64,000 nucleotides of DNA from Rossellomorea marisflavi (GTDB taxonomy: Bacteria; Bacillota; Bacilli; Bacillales; Bacillaceae_B). The first letter of the stretch is position 1. Each line of letters begins with the position of its first letter. The position numbers and the translations under genes were made by a program. The stretch is taken from NCBI RefSeq assembly GCF_001274775.1, contig NZ_LGUE01000003.1, positions 77,794 to 141,793 on the forward strand, read 5' to 3'. The notes beneath the pieces were generated by a model. The model was given only the letters and a program-made list of their open reading frames with translations, ran no database searches and had not been told where the DNA came from. Positions 24,179 through 32,592 of the stretch are shown here, one piece after another.

Positions 24179-25867
24179 TTACATTTCCGTTGGTGCTGAG
24201 ATGCCGAGGATCCGCAGCCCTTCTGTCAGAACGATGGATACCGCGGCTACGAGGCTTACGCGTGATGCCTGATCACCGTCGCCCGAGAGGATCTTGGTTT
24301 TCCCGTAGTAGCGGTTGAAATGCTGAGCCGTCTCAATCAGGTATTTCGCCAAGATCGACGTGGAATAGTGGGTCCATGAGCGGGCGATCACCTCTGGAAA
24401 TAACCGCAGCTGCTTGATGACCTCCCAGCTTTCAACATCAGCAAGGCCTGTGAACGATCCGGCCTCTACGTTGGATTTTCTCAGGATCGAATGGGCCCTT
24501 GCATTCGTATATTGGATATAAGGCCCGGTCTCGCCTTCGAATGTAAGCATATGATCCAATGAAAATTCAATGTCATTCAGACGGTCGTTCTTCAGGTCGT
24601 GGAAGATGACGGCCCCGACACCGACCGCTTTGGCCACAGCTTCTGCATCGGGCAGATGAGGGTTCTTGCTTTCGATGTTTTGTTGGGACAGGGCGATCGC
24701 TTCCCTCAGTACTTCCTCCAGGAGGATGACGCGGCCTTTCCTCGTGGACATTTTCTTGCCGCCTTTCAGGTAGAGTCCGAAGGGGATATGCTTCATATGG
24801 TCGGCCCATTCAAAGCCCATCTGTGCCAGAACGTTTTTCACCTGCTTAAAGTGGACGGTCTGTTCCTGACCCACGATATAGAGGGCTTCATCGAATCCGT
24901 ACTCCCGCTGGCGGTATAGGGCGGCGGCGAGATCGCGGGTGGCATATAAGGTCGCACCGTCCGACTTTTTAATCAGGCAGGGTGGAAGGTTTGTGTCATC
25001 GGTCATCCAGACTACCTGGGCACCATCGGATCCAGTCAATAATCCTTTTTCGGACAGGAGTTCGACCACTTCATCCATCTTGTCGTTAAAGAAGGCTTCA
25101 CCGTTATACGAATCGAACTCCACTCCAAGAAGGGTATAGATTTCCTTGAACGCACTCAGTGATTCATCCTTGAACCATTTCCAAAGAGAGACCATTTCTG
25201 CGTCTCCGTCTTCAAGGAGCTTGAATGCTTTTCTGCCTTCCTCATCCAAGGAAGGATCCGTTTCTGCTTCTTCATGGAATCGCTTATAGAGGGTGAAGAG
25301 CTCGGCAATGGGATTCTGTTTGACCTTTTCCTCGTTCCCCCATTTTTTGTACGCAACCATCAGCTTCCCGAACTGGGTACCCCAATCCCCGACATAGTTG
25401 ATCTTCACCGTATCGAATCCGCATTTTTCGCCGATGCCGGCAATGGCGTTTCCGATCACAGTGGAACGGAGATGCCCCATGGAGAAAGGCTTGGCAATAT
25501 TGGGTGATGAAAGATCCAAGACGACAGTACGGTCATTGCCGAACGTCTGGGTCCCGTATTGCTGCTGTTGATCGAGAATCATGGAGACAATCTGCTTGCC
25601 GGCTTTGACCGGGTCGAATTTGACATTCACATAAGGACCCGCTGCTTCAACAGAGGCAAAATAGGGGGAGTGGACCTTTCCCGAAACCTCGGCGGCAATG
25701 GCCTGGGGTGCCTTTTTCTGTTCCTTGGCAAGGCCGAAGCAAGGGAAGGCTGCGTCGCCCATATGAGAAAACTTTGGCGTTTCGATCAAGGTGTAAAGCT
25801 TTTCTTTGTCCCAATGGGGTAAAACCTGTTCGTGCAGTACGTCTGCAAAAATCATCTTTAAATCCAT
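24179..25867 (-). CDS. argS: Arginyl-tRNA synthetase
   Basis: 562 residues, close to the usual class I ArgRS length. ATG at 25867 is the best start: GGAGGTGG at 25874-25881 is too close to the ATG at 25873. The frame extends to 26098 only because it runs into the T-box leader. The N-terminal ArgRS-specific domain is followed by the HIGH-type motif FSMGHLRSTVIG near residue 130, the Arg-binding region around WGTQFGKLMVAYKKWG, and a KMSK-equivalent MSTRKGR near residue 372. A C-terminal anticodon-binding DALR domain (EVIARSWTHYSTSILAKYLI) closes the protein. It charges tRNA-Arg. Expression is controlled by the T-box upstream. Confidence 0.97.
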   Translation of the reverse strand: MDLKMIFADVLHEQVLPHWDKEKLYTLIETPKFSHMGDAAFPCFGLAKEQKKAPQAIAAEVSGKVHSPYFASVEAAGPYVNVKFDPVKAGKQIVSMILDQQQQYGTQTFGNDRTVVLDLSSPNIAKPFSMGHLRSTVIGNAIAGIGEKCGFDTVKINYVGDWGTQFGKLMVAYKKWGNEEKVKQNPIAELFTLYKRFHEEAETDPSLDEEGRKAFKLLEDGDAEMVSLWKWFKDESLSAFKEIYTLLGVEFDSYNGEAFFNDKMDEVVELLSEKGLLTGSDGAQVVWMTDDTNLPPCLIKKSDGATLYATRDLAAALYRQREYGFDEALYIVGQEQTVHFKQVKNVLAQMGFEWADHMKHIPFGLYLKGGKKMSTRKGRVILLEEVLREAIALSQQNIESKNPHLPDAEAVAKAVGVGAVIFHDLKNDRLNDIEFSLDHMLTFEGETGPYIQYTNARAHSILRKSNVEAGSFTGLADVESWEVIKQLRLFPEVIARSWTHYSTSILAKYLIETAQHFNRYYGKTKILSGDGDQASRVSLVAAVSIVLTEGLRILGISAPTEM

Positions 25868-25890
25868 CTTCATCCACCTCCAGAAAAAAT

Positions 25891-26101
25891 AAAAAAACCC
25901 GCCTCTATAAAACATAGAGACGAGTTTGAACTCGCGGTACCACTCTGATTCCCTCCAACAAGGGCTCTTATTGCATAACGGGGGGATTCCCCGGCCGTAA
26001 GACGGCATCTCAAAAGTGCGGTTCATCCCGTGCTTCCCACCAGGCTCCCACCATCCCCGGCTCGCTTTGTTCCACAATGGGACTACTCTCTTCATCATCG
26101 A
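25891..26101 (-). promoter_or_regulatory. T-box riboswitch of argS
   Basis: Minus-strand reading starts with GATGAAGAGAGTAG (stem I base). It continues with the distal-loop block AGCGAGCCGGGGATGGTGGG, and carries the T-box AGAGTGGTACCGCG at 25933-25946. The terminator AACTCG-CTCTAT / ATAGAG-CGGGTT with seven Ts occupies 25891-25927. The candidate specifier triplet CGC (Arg) is the complement of 26018-26020, followed by a purine in the expected loop. Uncharged tRNA-Arg would stabilise the antiterminator and switch argS on. The specifier position is my inference; the T-box itself is unmistakable. Confidence 0.95.
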
Positions 26102-26124
26102 CGGTTTGTCATATAATTAACTAT

Positions 26125-26152
26125 ATTTTACACATTTTGATGGAGAATGCAA
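26125..26152 (-). promoter_or_regulatory. Promoter of the argS T-box transcript
   Basis: Minus strand: TTGCAT, 16-base spacer, TAAAAT, placed about 25 bases before the T-box stem I. Confidence 0.6.
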
Positions 26153-26159
26153 CTCTTGA

Positions 26160-27332
26160 TCAAGAATTATCCGACGAGAACATATACGATCGGTGATGGA
26201 ACTTCATGCTGAATATGAGGCCGAGTGCAAGCATATTCCCCATGAGCGAGCTTCCTCCATAGGAGATCAAAGGGAGCGGGATCCCGGTAATCGGAAGGAG
26301 TTGGATCGTCATTCCGATATTCTGGAATACGTGGAAGGTGATCATGCTGATGACACCTGCGCACACATACGCATTGTAAGGCTCTTTTGTATCCAGGGCA
26401 GTCTTGGTCAAATGATAGATCAGGATGAAGAAGAGACTGATCACGACGCTTGCCCCGACAAAGCCGAAACGCTCGGCGATCCCGCTGAAGATGAAGTCGG
26501 TGTGGGCTTCCGGGATATAGACTTCACTGCCGTTGAATCCCTTCCCGTAAATCTGTCCCGATCCGACCGCGTTCAGGGACTTGATCAAGTGGAATCCTTC
26601 TTCCCTTGTGTAGTTATACGGATCGAGCCATGAGTAGATCCGACCGAATTGGTACTTGTCCACACCGAGGTACTTTTCAAGGAAATCCGGTGCATAAAGA
26701 ACAAGGGAGAAGATGGTCCCGCCGATGACGGCGATGCTTCCGTAAATCGGTACGATGATCTTCCACGTTATGCCTGAAACGAGGATGATCCCTGTGACGA
26801 TGGCAATGAACACGAGGGCTGTCCCAAGGTCATCGGTGATGATGAGGGCAAGCGGCCCAAGGGCCGTCAATCCGATTTTGGCAAGAAGCATGAAGTCGGA
26901 CTGTACGGTCTTCACCTGGTTTTGCTCATGGTGGTTCGTGATCACTCGTGCAAGGGCAAGGATCAGGAAGGTTTTGACGAACTCGGAAGGCTGGATGAGG
27001 ACCGATTCCGAGATTTTATACCAGCTGTGTGCACCGTTCCGGTAAGGGACGATGCTTTCAGGCATGACCCTGAGACCGAGAAGGAGCACGATCCCGATTC
27101 CATATGCGTACCAGGCGAGTCGCTTGTACTGGTCCGAGTCGAAGAAAAGGGCTCCTGTAATGATCACGCCCCCCACCACATACCAGAAAGCCTGGCGGAT
27201 GACGAAGTTTGTTGCATACTGTCCCGACGTTTGGGCGCTGCTTATGCTAATGGCACTGACAATAAAAAATAACATGAGGATGAAAAGCAATCCCCAATCG
27301 ATTCGATCAGCGAGACGCTGGCGGTTTTCCAT
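26160..27332 (-). CDS. RodA/FtsW/SpoVE family peptidoglycan glycosyltransferase
   Basis: 390 residues, about ten membrane helices. ATG at 27332 is preceded by CAGGTGA; an ATG two codons earlier is too close. SEDS-family features: NGAHSWYKI with the conserved Trp-Tyr, IQPSEFVKTFLILALARVI, the TDDLGTALVF segment with the catalytic-type Asp, PEAHTDFIFSGIAERFGFVG, and GIPLPLISYGGSS near the C terminus. SEDS proteins polymerise glycan from lipid II together with a class B penicillin-binding protein. Closest overall to RodA, but no mre genes or PBP adjoin it, so a paralogue is possible. Confidence 0.87.
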   Translation of the reverse strand: MENRQRLADRIDWGLLFILMLFFIVSAISISSAQTSGQYATNFVIRQAFWYVVGGVIITGALFFDSDQYKRLAWYAYGIGIVLLLGLRVMPESIVPYRNGAHSWYKISESVLIQPSEFVKTFLILALARVITNHHEQNQVKTVQSDFMLLAKIGLTALGPLALIITDDLGTALVFIAIVTGIILVSGITWKIIVPIYGSIAVIGGTIFSLVLYAPDFLEKYLGVDKYQFGRIYSWLDPYNYTREEGFHLIKSLNAVGSGQIYGKGFNGSEVYIPEAHTDFIFSGIAERFGFVGASVVISLFFILIYHLTKTALDTKEPYNAYVCAGVISMITFHVFQNIGMTIQLLPITGIPLPLISYGGSSLMGNMLALGLIFSMKFHHRSYMFSSDNS

Positions 27333-27468
27333 AATCATTTCACCTGTATTTCTAAAGATTTCACATATCTTAGTCTAATAGAAAGAGAGGAAAATTTCTA
27401 CTCTCTATCTACGGCTTTCCGTTTGTGATGGACGGGAGAAGGGATGCTACTGTAAGCGATTGGCAAAG

Positions 27469-27507
27469 AAAAAGCCGTCAGTGGAAGGGTTCCACGGATC
27501 GGCTTTT
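27469..27507 (-). terminator. Terminator after the CorC-type gene
   Basis: AAAAGCCG and CGGCTTTT arms with an inner GTGGA/TTCCAC stem. On the minus strand it lies just downstream of the gene and ends in Ts. Confidence 0.82.
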
Positions 27508-27530
27508 ACGTTTTCATACCATTTATTACA

Positions 27531-28886
27531 TTATTGTGAAAGAGCTTTGTCTGTCTGCACGAGTGGAGCAGGCTCACCGGTCGTTTCCGGAATCGGTTGG
27601 AGCTTCGTCACTTCCACGGATTTGATCTGATGGTCCTCCATCGTCTGGATGTAGAATTCAAAGTCGGCGTACGAAATGCTGTCTCCCTGCTGAGCGTCGT
27701 AATTATGCGTCAGGATCCAGCCACCGAGTGTATCGACATCATCTTCGGTCACATCGATCCCGAGGATATCCTTCAGGTCGCTCACAAGGACCTTTCCATC
27801 AAGGATGAAGTGGTTGTCCTTGATTTTCCGAATCTGTGGTGTCTCATCCATATCGAATTCATCCCGGATCTCCCCGACGATCTCTTCGACGATATCCTCG
27901 ATGGTGACGAGTCCGGATGTCCCGCCGTATTCATCGAGAAGGATGGCAACGTAGGTCTGTTCCTTCTGCATCCTGAGGAGCAGGACGTGGATCGGAATCG
28001 TCTCAAGGACCTGTATGATCGGTCTTACGTACGATCCGAGCGGCCGCAGCTCCGTATCCTTATGGAGGAGGTCGGTGAAGACTTCCTTCACATTGATGAA
28101 CCCGGTAATATGGTCCTTATCACCGTCCGTGACGGGATAGCGGGTGAATTTCTCCTCCTGAACGAGCTCGAGGAGGGTGTCGATGGGATCATCGGCGGAT
28201 AATGTCACAATTTCTGTTCGCGGGACCATGATTTCTTTTGCTGAGCGTTCATTGAATTCGAAGATGTTATTCACATATTTGAATTCGGACTGATTGATCT
28301 CTCCGCTTTTATAGCTTTCCGATACAATCAGGCGAAGTTCTTCTTCCGAGTGTGCCCCGTCATGCTCGGATGCGGCCTTCAGGCCGAACATCCTCGTCAC
28401 GACCCGGGCAGAGCCGTTCAATACCCAGATGAATGGGTACAGGATCCTATAGAAGGTGATAAGTGGACGGGCGAATAATAAGGCCAGTGATTCCGCTTTT
28501 TGAATGGCGACGGTCTTCGGGGCCAGCTCTCCGACGACAACGTGAAGGAACGTCATGAGAGTGAAGGCGATCCCGACGGAGATTCCGTGGGAAAGGGCCT
28601 CGGACGCAGCGATTTTCGATAATAAAGGTTCCAAAATACCAGCGATGGCAGGTTCTCCGATCCAACCGAGCCCAAGAGCGGTCACGGTTATACCGAGCTG
28701 GCATGCGGAGAGGTACTCATCCAGATTTGTAATGATTTTCTTAGCAGCTATGGCATTTCGATTACCTTCCTCGACCAGTTGCTCGATTTGTGATTTTCTT
28801 ACCTTCACGATCGCAAACTCCGAAGCTACGAAAAAAGCTGTTAAACCGATCAAAATCGCGACAAGCACCAAACTGTATATGTCCAA
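27531..28886 (-). CDS. Hemolysin/CorC-type membrane protein (CNNM + CBS + CorC_HlyC)
   Basis: 451 residues, starting at a TTG (28884-28886) behind AAGGAAAA. The N-terminal CNNM transmembrane domain (SEFAIVKVRKSQIEQLVEEG, LGWIGEPAIAGIL, VVGELAPKTVAIQ) is followed by a CBS pair around residues 210-330 (IMVPRTEIVTLSADDPIDTL, HVLLLRMQKEQTYVAILLDEYGG split across the second CBS) and a C-terminal CorC_HlyC transporter-associated domain. Homologues in Bacillus (YhdP, YugS, YqhB) and MpfA act in magnesium efflux or resistance. Its leader is folded and preceded by a strong promoter. Confidence 0.9.
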   Translation of the reverse strand: MDIYSLVLVAILIGLTAFFVASEFAIVKVRKSQIEQLVEEGNRNAIAAKKIITNLDEYLSACQLGITVTALGLGWIGEPAIAGILEPLLSKIAASEALSHGISVGIAFTLMTFLHVVVGELAPKTVAIQKAESLALLFARPLITFYRILYPFIWVLNGSARVVTRMFGLKAASEHDGAHSEEELRLIVSESYKSGEINQSEFKYVNNIFEFNERSAKEIMVPRTEIVTLSADDPIDTLLELVQEEKFTRYPVTDGDKDHITGFINVKEVFTDLLHKDTELRPLGSYVRPIIQVLETIPIHVLLLRMQKEQTYVAILLDEYGGTSGLVTIEDIVEEIVGEIRDEFDMDETPQIRKIKDNHFILDGKVLVSDLKDILGIDVTEDDVDTLGGWILTHNYDAQQGDSISYADFEFYIQTMEDHQIKSVEVTKLQPIPETTGEPAPLVQTDKALSQ

Positions 28887-28932
28887 ATAATTTTCCTTAT
28901 CCCGTCAGACGGGTAAGGAGTCACCTCCTGTT

Positions 28933-28949
28933 GGTTATCAGTGATAACC
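28933..28949. promoter_or_regulatory. 17-bp near-perfect palindrome in the CorC-gene leader
   Basis: GGTTATCAGTGATAACC lies some 20 bases downstream of the predicted transcription start of the CorC-type gene. It can be a DNA operator (its core TATCAGTGATA equals that of the tetO operator) or an RNA hairpin. Further structures follow before the start codon: AGGAG/CTCCT, and CTTATCC which can pair with GGATAAG at the ribosome site. Confidence 0.5.
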
Positions 28950-28970
28950 GGATAAGTTTAAGTTAAAATC

Positions 28971-28999
28971 ATTATAAGAATAACTACTTTCAGCGTCAA
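28971..28999 (-). promoter_or_regulatory. Sigma-A promoter of the CorC-type gene
   Basis: Minus strand: TTGACG, 17-base spacer, perfect TATAAT (complement of 28971-28976). The transcript would have a leader of about 80 bases. The rest of the intergenic stretch to 29246 is AT-rich with nothing else I can support. Confidence 0.75.
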
Positions 29000-29246
29000 A
29001 TTCTAAATAGGAAGAGATTTAATAATAAACTATGTCAAAAGCTAACCAATATGATGGTTATTTTCCGATTTTCGCACATTAGCTGTCCTTGAGATGTAGC
29101 CTTTCCTATTATATTACTATATTCGACAATTCTATACTGCTTTTGTCATCATTTTGAAATGAAATAGAAAAGAGCAACAGGGGAAATAATTTGATAAAAT
29201 AGGAAGTATTAATCATGCATCGTGTCACCACTTGGAGGGAACGTTT

Positions 29247-30020
29247 TTGAAGGCTAATAATGTAGTGAAAGATATCATCTATGTCCATCAAAATGCGGAT
29301 CAGCAATTCGTTGTGTCCTACGGGATCCATTTCAATGAATTTGTCATGAACGCTCATCACCCGTTACAGAACCTGCTCCTGATCAAGCATCAGTATGAGC
29401 ATGGAGGGTTCAACATACATACCCATATGGAATATGTGGAGCAGGGTGATATGAAGAAGCTCATGAATGATCATGTACAGACGTACGGTGATTTCTGCTG
29501 GATCGATTTCGAAGAGGAAGTCGGGGTCGATGAGCTGAACGGACAGGAGATTGCGGAGCTGCTCTATATGGGACACATCAAGCAGCCTCTCAATCTGCCT
29601 TTCTACTCCAAGCTGAACAACCGCTTTGCGTACCTGACTCACGATGACGGCTGGTTCAATAAGGTGTTTTACAGGGATTTCGAAGACTTCTATCATCTCC
29701 TCGGGGAAACGATCACGTCGAAAATGAAGACCTCCAAAGCCGGAAAGGGTCTCTTCGGCATGAAGAAGGAAAAAGACTTTCCCGCCATCGGGAAGGAGGT
29801 CATCCGCTCACTCCGTGATAAGCTCAAAGAAGGAGTCGTGATCTCCCTTGAAAAGGCAATCCTCGCCAGGGGGAAGATCGAGATTCCGTTCTGGGTGATG
29901 GGAGACTACTTTGATATGGACGAGATGGGAGAGGATTATAAGCAGATCAGGAAGGCACCTGCCAACGGTCTTCTTTCCTTCGACCGTAAAACGAAGAGCT
30001 GGAGCGCGCTCCTGAAATGA
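29247..30020 (+). CDS. Hypothetical protein, 257 residues
   Basis: The TTG at 29247 is chosen because GGAGGG at 29234-29239 stands 7 bases upstream; the frame itself opens at 29232. Soluble and rich in aromatic and acidic residues: WIDFEEEVGVDELNGQEIAE, then HDDGWFNKVFYRDFEDFYHL and a C-terminal FWVMGDYFDMDEMGEDYK. No signal peptide, no membrane helix and no motif I can tie to a function. It resembles conserved uncharacterised Bacillus proteins, but I cannot name a family. The gene ends 14 bases before the sfsA start and is probably co-transcribed with it. Confidence 0.75.
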   Translation: MKANNVVKDIIYVHQNADQQFVVSYGIHFNEFVMNAHHPLQNLLLIKHQYEHGGFNIHTHMEYVEQGDMKKLMNDHVQTYGDFCWIDFEEEVGVDELNGQEIAELLYMGHIKQPLNLPFYSKLNNRFAYLTHDDGWFNKVFYRDFEDFYHLLGETITSKMKTSKAGKGLFGMKKEKDFPAIGKEVIRSLRDKLKEGVVISLEKAILARGKIEIPFWVMGDYFDMDEMGEDYKQIRKAPANGLLSFDRKTKSWSALLK

Positions 30021-30034
30021 GAGAGGAACCGGGC

Positions 30035-30751
30035 ATGACGTCACTGAAGATCGGGGAAGGGCTCGTTGAAGCCATCTTCCGTTCCCGGCCGAACCGGTTC
30101 ATCCTCCAATGCGAGCTGCCCGGGGGCTCGGTGGAAAAGGTCCACCTCCCTGACCCGGGAAGGCTGAAGGGAATCCTCGTTCCCGGCCGCAGCATATGGC
30201 TCCTGCCGGCAAACGATCCTGCACGGAAGACGAAGTGGTCGGCCGTCATGGTCCGCGATCCCGACAGTGGTGCCTATATCTCCCTGAACACCCAGCTTCC
30301 CAACCGGTTGATCCGGGAGGCGTTCATGAGTGGTGAACTGGATGAATTCTCTGATTGGGCGTTCGAACGGGCTGAATACCGCATCGGTCACTCCCGCTAT
30401 GACTTCCTTCTTCGACACAAGGAGAGGGACGCTTCCCTCTTGGTCGAGGTGAAAAGCGTCACCATGTCAGATGGACGGGCAGGAAGATTCCCCGATGCGG
30501 TGACGGCCAGGGGGGCGAGACACGTGGAAGGGCTTGCGGCGCTTCAGGGAGAGTATGAGACCGCCGTTTTATTCGTCGCCCAGCGGGGGGATATCGACTC
30601 GATCACCTCTGCGCCTGAAATCGATCCGTATTTCGCAAAGGTCATGGAGGAAGCAGCACAAAAGGGCGTCCGGTTTTATGGGCGCGTATGTGAAGTGACT
30701 CCTACCCGTTTGACCCTGGGCAGGAAGATTCCAGTGGATACCTCGATATAA
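30035..30751 (+). CDS. sfsA: SfsA family protein
   Basis: 238 residues from the ATG at 30035, behind GAGAGG; an alternative ATG at 30017 overlaps the previous stop. An N-terminal OB-like part (RPNRFILQCELPGGSVEKVH, LPDPGRLKGILVPG) precedes a nuclease-like domain with RYDFLL and VEVKSVTMSDGRAGRFPDA, where the Glu-x-Lys is the PD-(D/E)XK-type pair. It ends with the RGDIDSITSAPEIDPYFAK block. SfsA was named for an effect on sugar fermentation in E. coli; DNA binding is reported and a nuclease role is suspected. Confidence 0.93.
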   Translation: MTSLKIGEGLVEAIFRSRPNRFILQCELPGGSVEKVHLPDPGRLKGILVPGRSIWLLPANDPARKTKWSAVMVRDPDSGAYISLNTQLPNRLIREAFMSGELDEFSDWAFERAEYRIGHSRYDFLLRHKERDASLLVEVKSVTMSDGRAGRFPDAVTARGARHVEGLAALQGEYETAVLFVAQRGDIDSITSAPEIDPYFAKVMEEAAQKGVRFYGRVCEVTPTRLTLGRKIPVDTSI

Positions 30752-30788
30752 AAAGGATTCCCCGCCGCCGGCGGAGAATCCTTTTTTC
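30751..30788. terminator. Bidirectional terminator between sfsA and the BsuPI-like gene
   Basis: AAAAGGATTC-CCGCCG and CGG-GAATCCTTTTTT arms; it overlaps both convergent stop codons. Confidence 0.9.
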
Positions 30789-31240
30789 TATGGAAGTTCG
30801 ATCTCTTCCGTTATCTTATACTCGTCCGACCCTTTGGCAGTCAGCCAGGCGCTCAGTGTGTACGTGCCTGCAGGAAGGTCCGGAAGCTTGATTTCCTGTG
30901 CCAGTGCATCACCGGGAGCAATGGTCTTTTCCCGGATGGCCTGAGTGTACATCTTGTTCTCTGAATCTTTGTAAACGACCTTCCCATCGGCGTCCTTCAA
31001 TTCGAAGTCAATCGTCTGCCCCGAGGTGAAGGTGAAGGTCATTTCTTTGTCGGTCTCGTTTTTGACACTGTATTCATACGTCGAATCCTTCTTCGTTATG
31101 GCGGCTTTCATTTCCCCGTCCTCCATTCCATTGTGTTCAACATGATTTCCGTTCTCTTGATCTCCATCTTTCACTTCGTCCGTGCCGCAGCCTGCCAGGA
31201 TGACTCCTGCCAGTATGAATGGGATGAGCTTCTTCATCAT
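30788..31240 (-). CDS. Lipoprotein with BsuPI-type proteinase-inhibitor-like domain
   Basis: 150 residues with a lipoprotein signal (KKLIPFILAGVILAGC, Cys near residue 18) and an acidic, Asn-rich linker. The mature beta-sandwich domain has EYSVKNETDKEMTFTFTSGQ, FELKDADGKVVYKDSENKM and LPAGTYTLSAWLTAKG. These are typical of the BsuPI family, named after the intracellular proteinase inhibitor of B. subtilis. As a membrane-attached outside protein it is not expected to share that exact role. Confidence 0.85.
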   Translation of the reverse strand: MMKKLIPFILAGVILAGCGTDEVKDGDQENGNHVEHNGMEDGEMKAAITKKDSTYEYSVKNETDKEMTFTFTSGQTIDFELKDADGKVVYKDSENKMYTQAIREKTIAPGDALAQEIKLPDLPAGTYTLSAWLTAKGSDEYKITEEIELP

Positions 31241-31389
31241 TTGACACCTCTCTCAGGTAGAAGTGGCGTTTACGCCCGCATGGTCACCGTCCCGCCCTGA
31301 AATGCGCAGGGAAAGGTTTCCGAAACCAGATTATAGGGGATTGATTTACATACATAATAACACGCAATTCCGGAAAAGGGAGGAACAAG

Positions 31390-32592
31390 ATGAAAAGATA
31401 TGTATTTGTGATAATGGTCTCATTGATCCTGGCGTCGTGTGGGGCTCAAACGGGTGAAACGAAGCTTCCGGACGATTGGGATGATATCGTCAGTCAGGCG
31501 GAAGGTTCCAAGGTCAACCTCTTCATGTGGGGAGGGGATGAAGTCGTCAACCAGTACATCGATGACACAGTGGCTCCGGGGCTGAAGAAGGAATTCGGCA
31601 TCTCATTGAAGCGGATCCCGATGGATACACCGGAAATCCTGCAGAAGCTCCAAACGGAAAAGAAGGCAGGAAAAAAGGACGGGTCCATGGACATCGTATG
31701 GATGAACGGAGAGAACTTCAAAAATGCGAAAGAAAACGGTCTGCTCGCTGGTCCCATCACGGAGCGCCTTCCCAATATGAAGTCATACTATAACGAAAAG
31801 GATTTCACCTATGACTTCGGAACCCCGACGGAAGGATATGAGGCACCGTGGGGGAAGGTTCAGTTCGTCTTCTTCTACAATGCTGACAAGATGGACAGCC
31901 CGCCGCGGACGGTGGACGAGCTGAAATCGTTCGTGAAGGAGCATCCGGGAAAATTCACCTATCCCGACCCGACGGACTTCACGGGTAATGCCTTCATCCG
32001 TCATCTCCTCAATGCAAACTCAGACCAGCCCATCGAGAAGGCCGGGGAAGATATCGAAGAAGCAGGCGGAAAGGTTTGGGATGACTTGAATGAAATGAAA
32101 GGGGATCTGTGGAGGGATGGGAAGACATACCCGAAGGAGCTGTCAGATCTGGATCGTCTGTTCGGACAGGAGGAGATATGGATATCCATGGGGTATAACG
32201 AAGCAAGGGCGGAATCCCTTGTGAAAAAGGGGATCTATCCAGAAGGGACCAAACCGTTCCTTCTTGAAGATGCAGGCTCGATCGGGAATACACATTTCCT
32301 TTCAGTGCCGTTCAATTCACCGAATCAGGCTGGTGCCCTCGTGGCCATCGACTATATGCTTTCCCCAGAGATGCAGCTGGAGAAGATGCAGCCGGACGGA
32401 TGGGGAGACAGCACCCCGATTTCAGTGGATAAGCTTGAAGACGGGATGAGGAAAAAGTTTGAGGAGCTCGACAGGGGTGAAACGGTCCTTGATCCTGCTC
32501 GATTGGAAGACGCCTTTATAGGGGAGATGGACGCCTCCTATGTGGAATGGGTAAAGGAGAACTGGGTGCGTGAAGTGGCGGAAACGGACTGA
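31390..32592 (+). CDS. ABC transporter substrate-binding lipoprotein (YnjB-like)
   Basis: 400 residues. RBS GGGAGGAACAAG precedes ATG; the lipoprotein signal ends at LASC. The mature part is a type II periplasmic-binding fold: VNLFMWGGDEVVNQYIDDTV, MDIVWMNGENF, EAPWGKVQFVFFYNADKM, FTYPDPTDFTGNAF, and SVPFNSPNQAGALVAIDYML at the C terminus. It follows the pattern of E. coli YnjB, whose ligand is unproven. First gene of a seven-gene run with overlaps or very short gaps. A phosphatidyltransferase of the YnjF kind later in the run supports relation to ynjBCDF. Confidence 0.85.
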   Translation: MKRYVFVIMVSLILASCGAQTGETKLPDDWDDIVSQAEGSKVNLFMWGGDEVVNQYIDDTVAPGLKKEFGISLKRIPMDTPEILQKLQTEKKAGKKDGSMDIVWMNGENFKNAKENGLLAGPITERLPNMKSYYNEKDFTYDFGTPTEGYEAPWGKVQFVFFYNADKMDSPPRTVDELKSFVKEHPGKFTYPDPTDFTGNAFIRHLLNANSDQPIEKAGEDIEEAGGKVWDDLNEMKGDLWRDGKTYPKELSDLDRLFGQEEIWISMGYNEARAESLVKKGIYPEGTKPFLLEDAGSIGNTHFLSVPFNSPNQAGALVAIDYMLSPEMQLEKMQPDGWGDSTPISVDKLEDGMRKKFEELDRGETVLDPARLEDAFIGEMDASYVEWVKENWVREVAETD

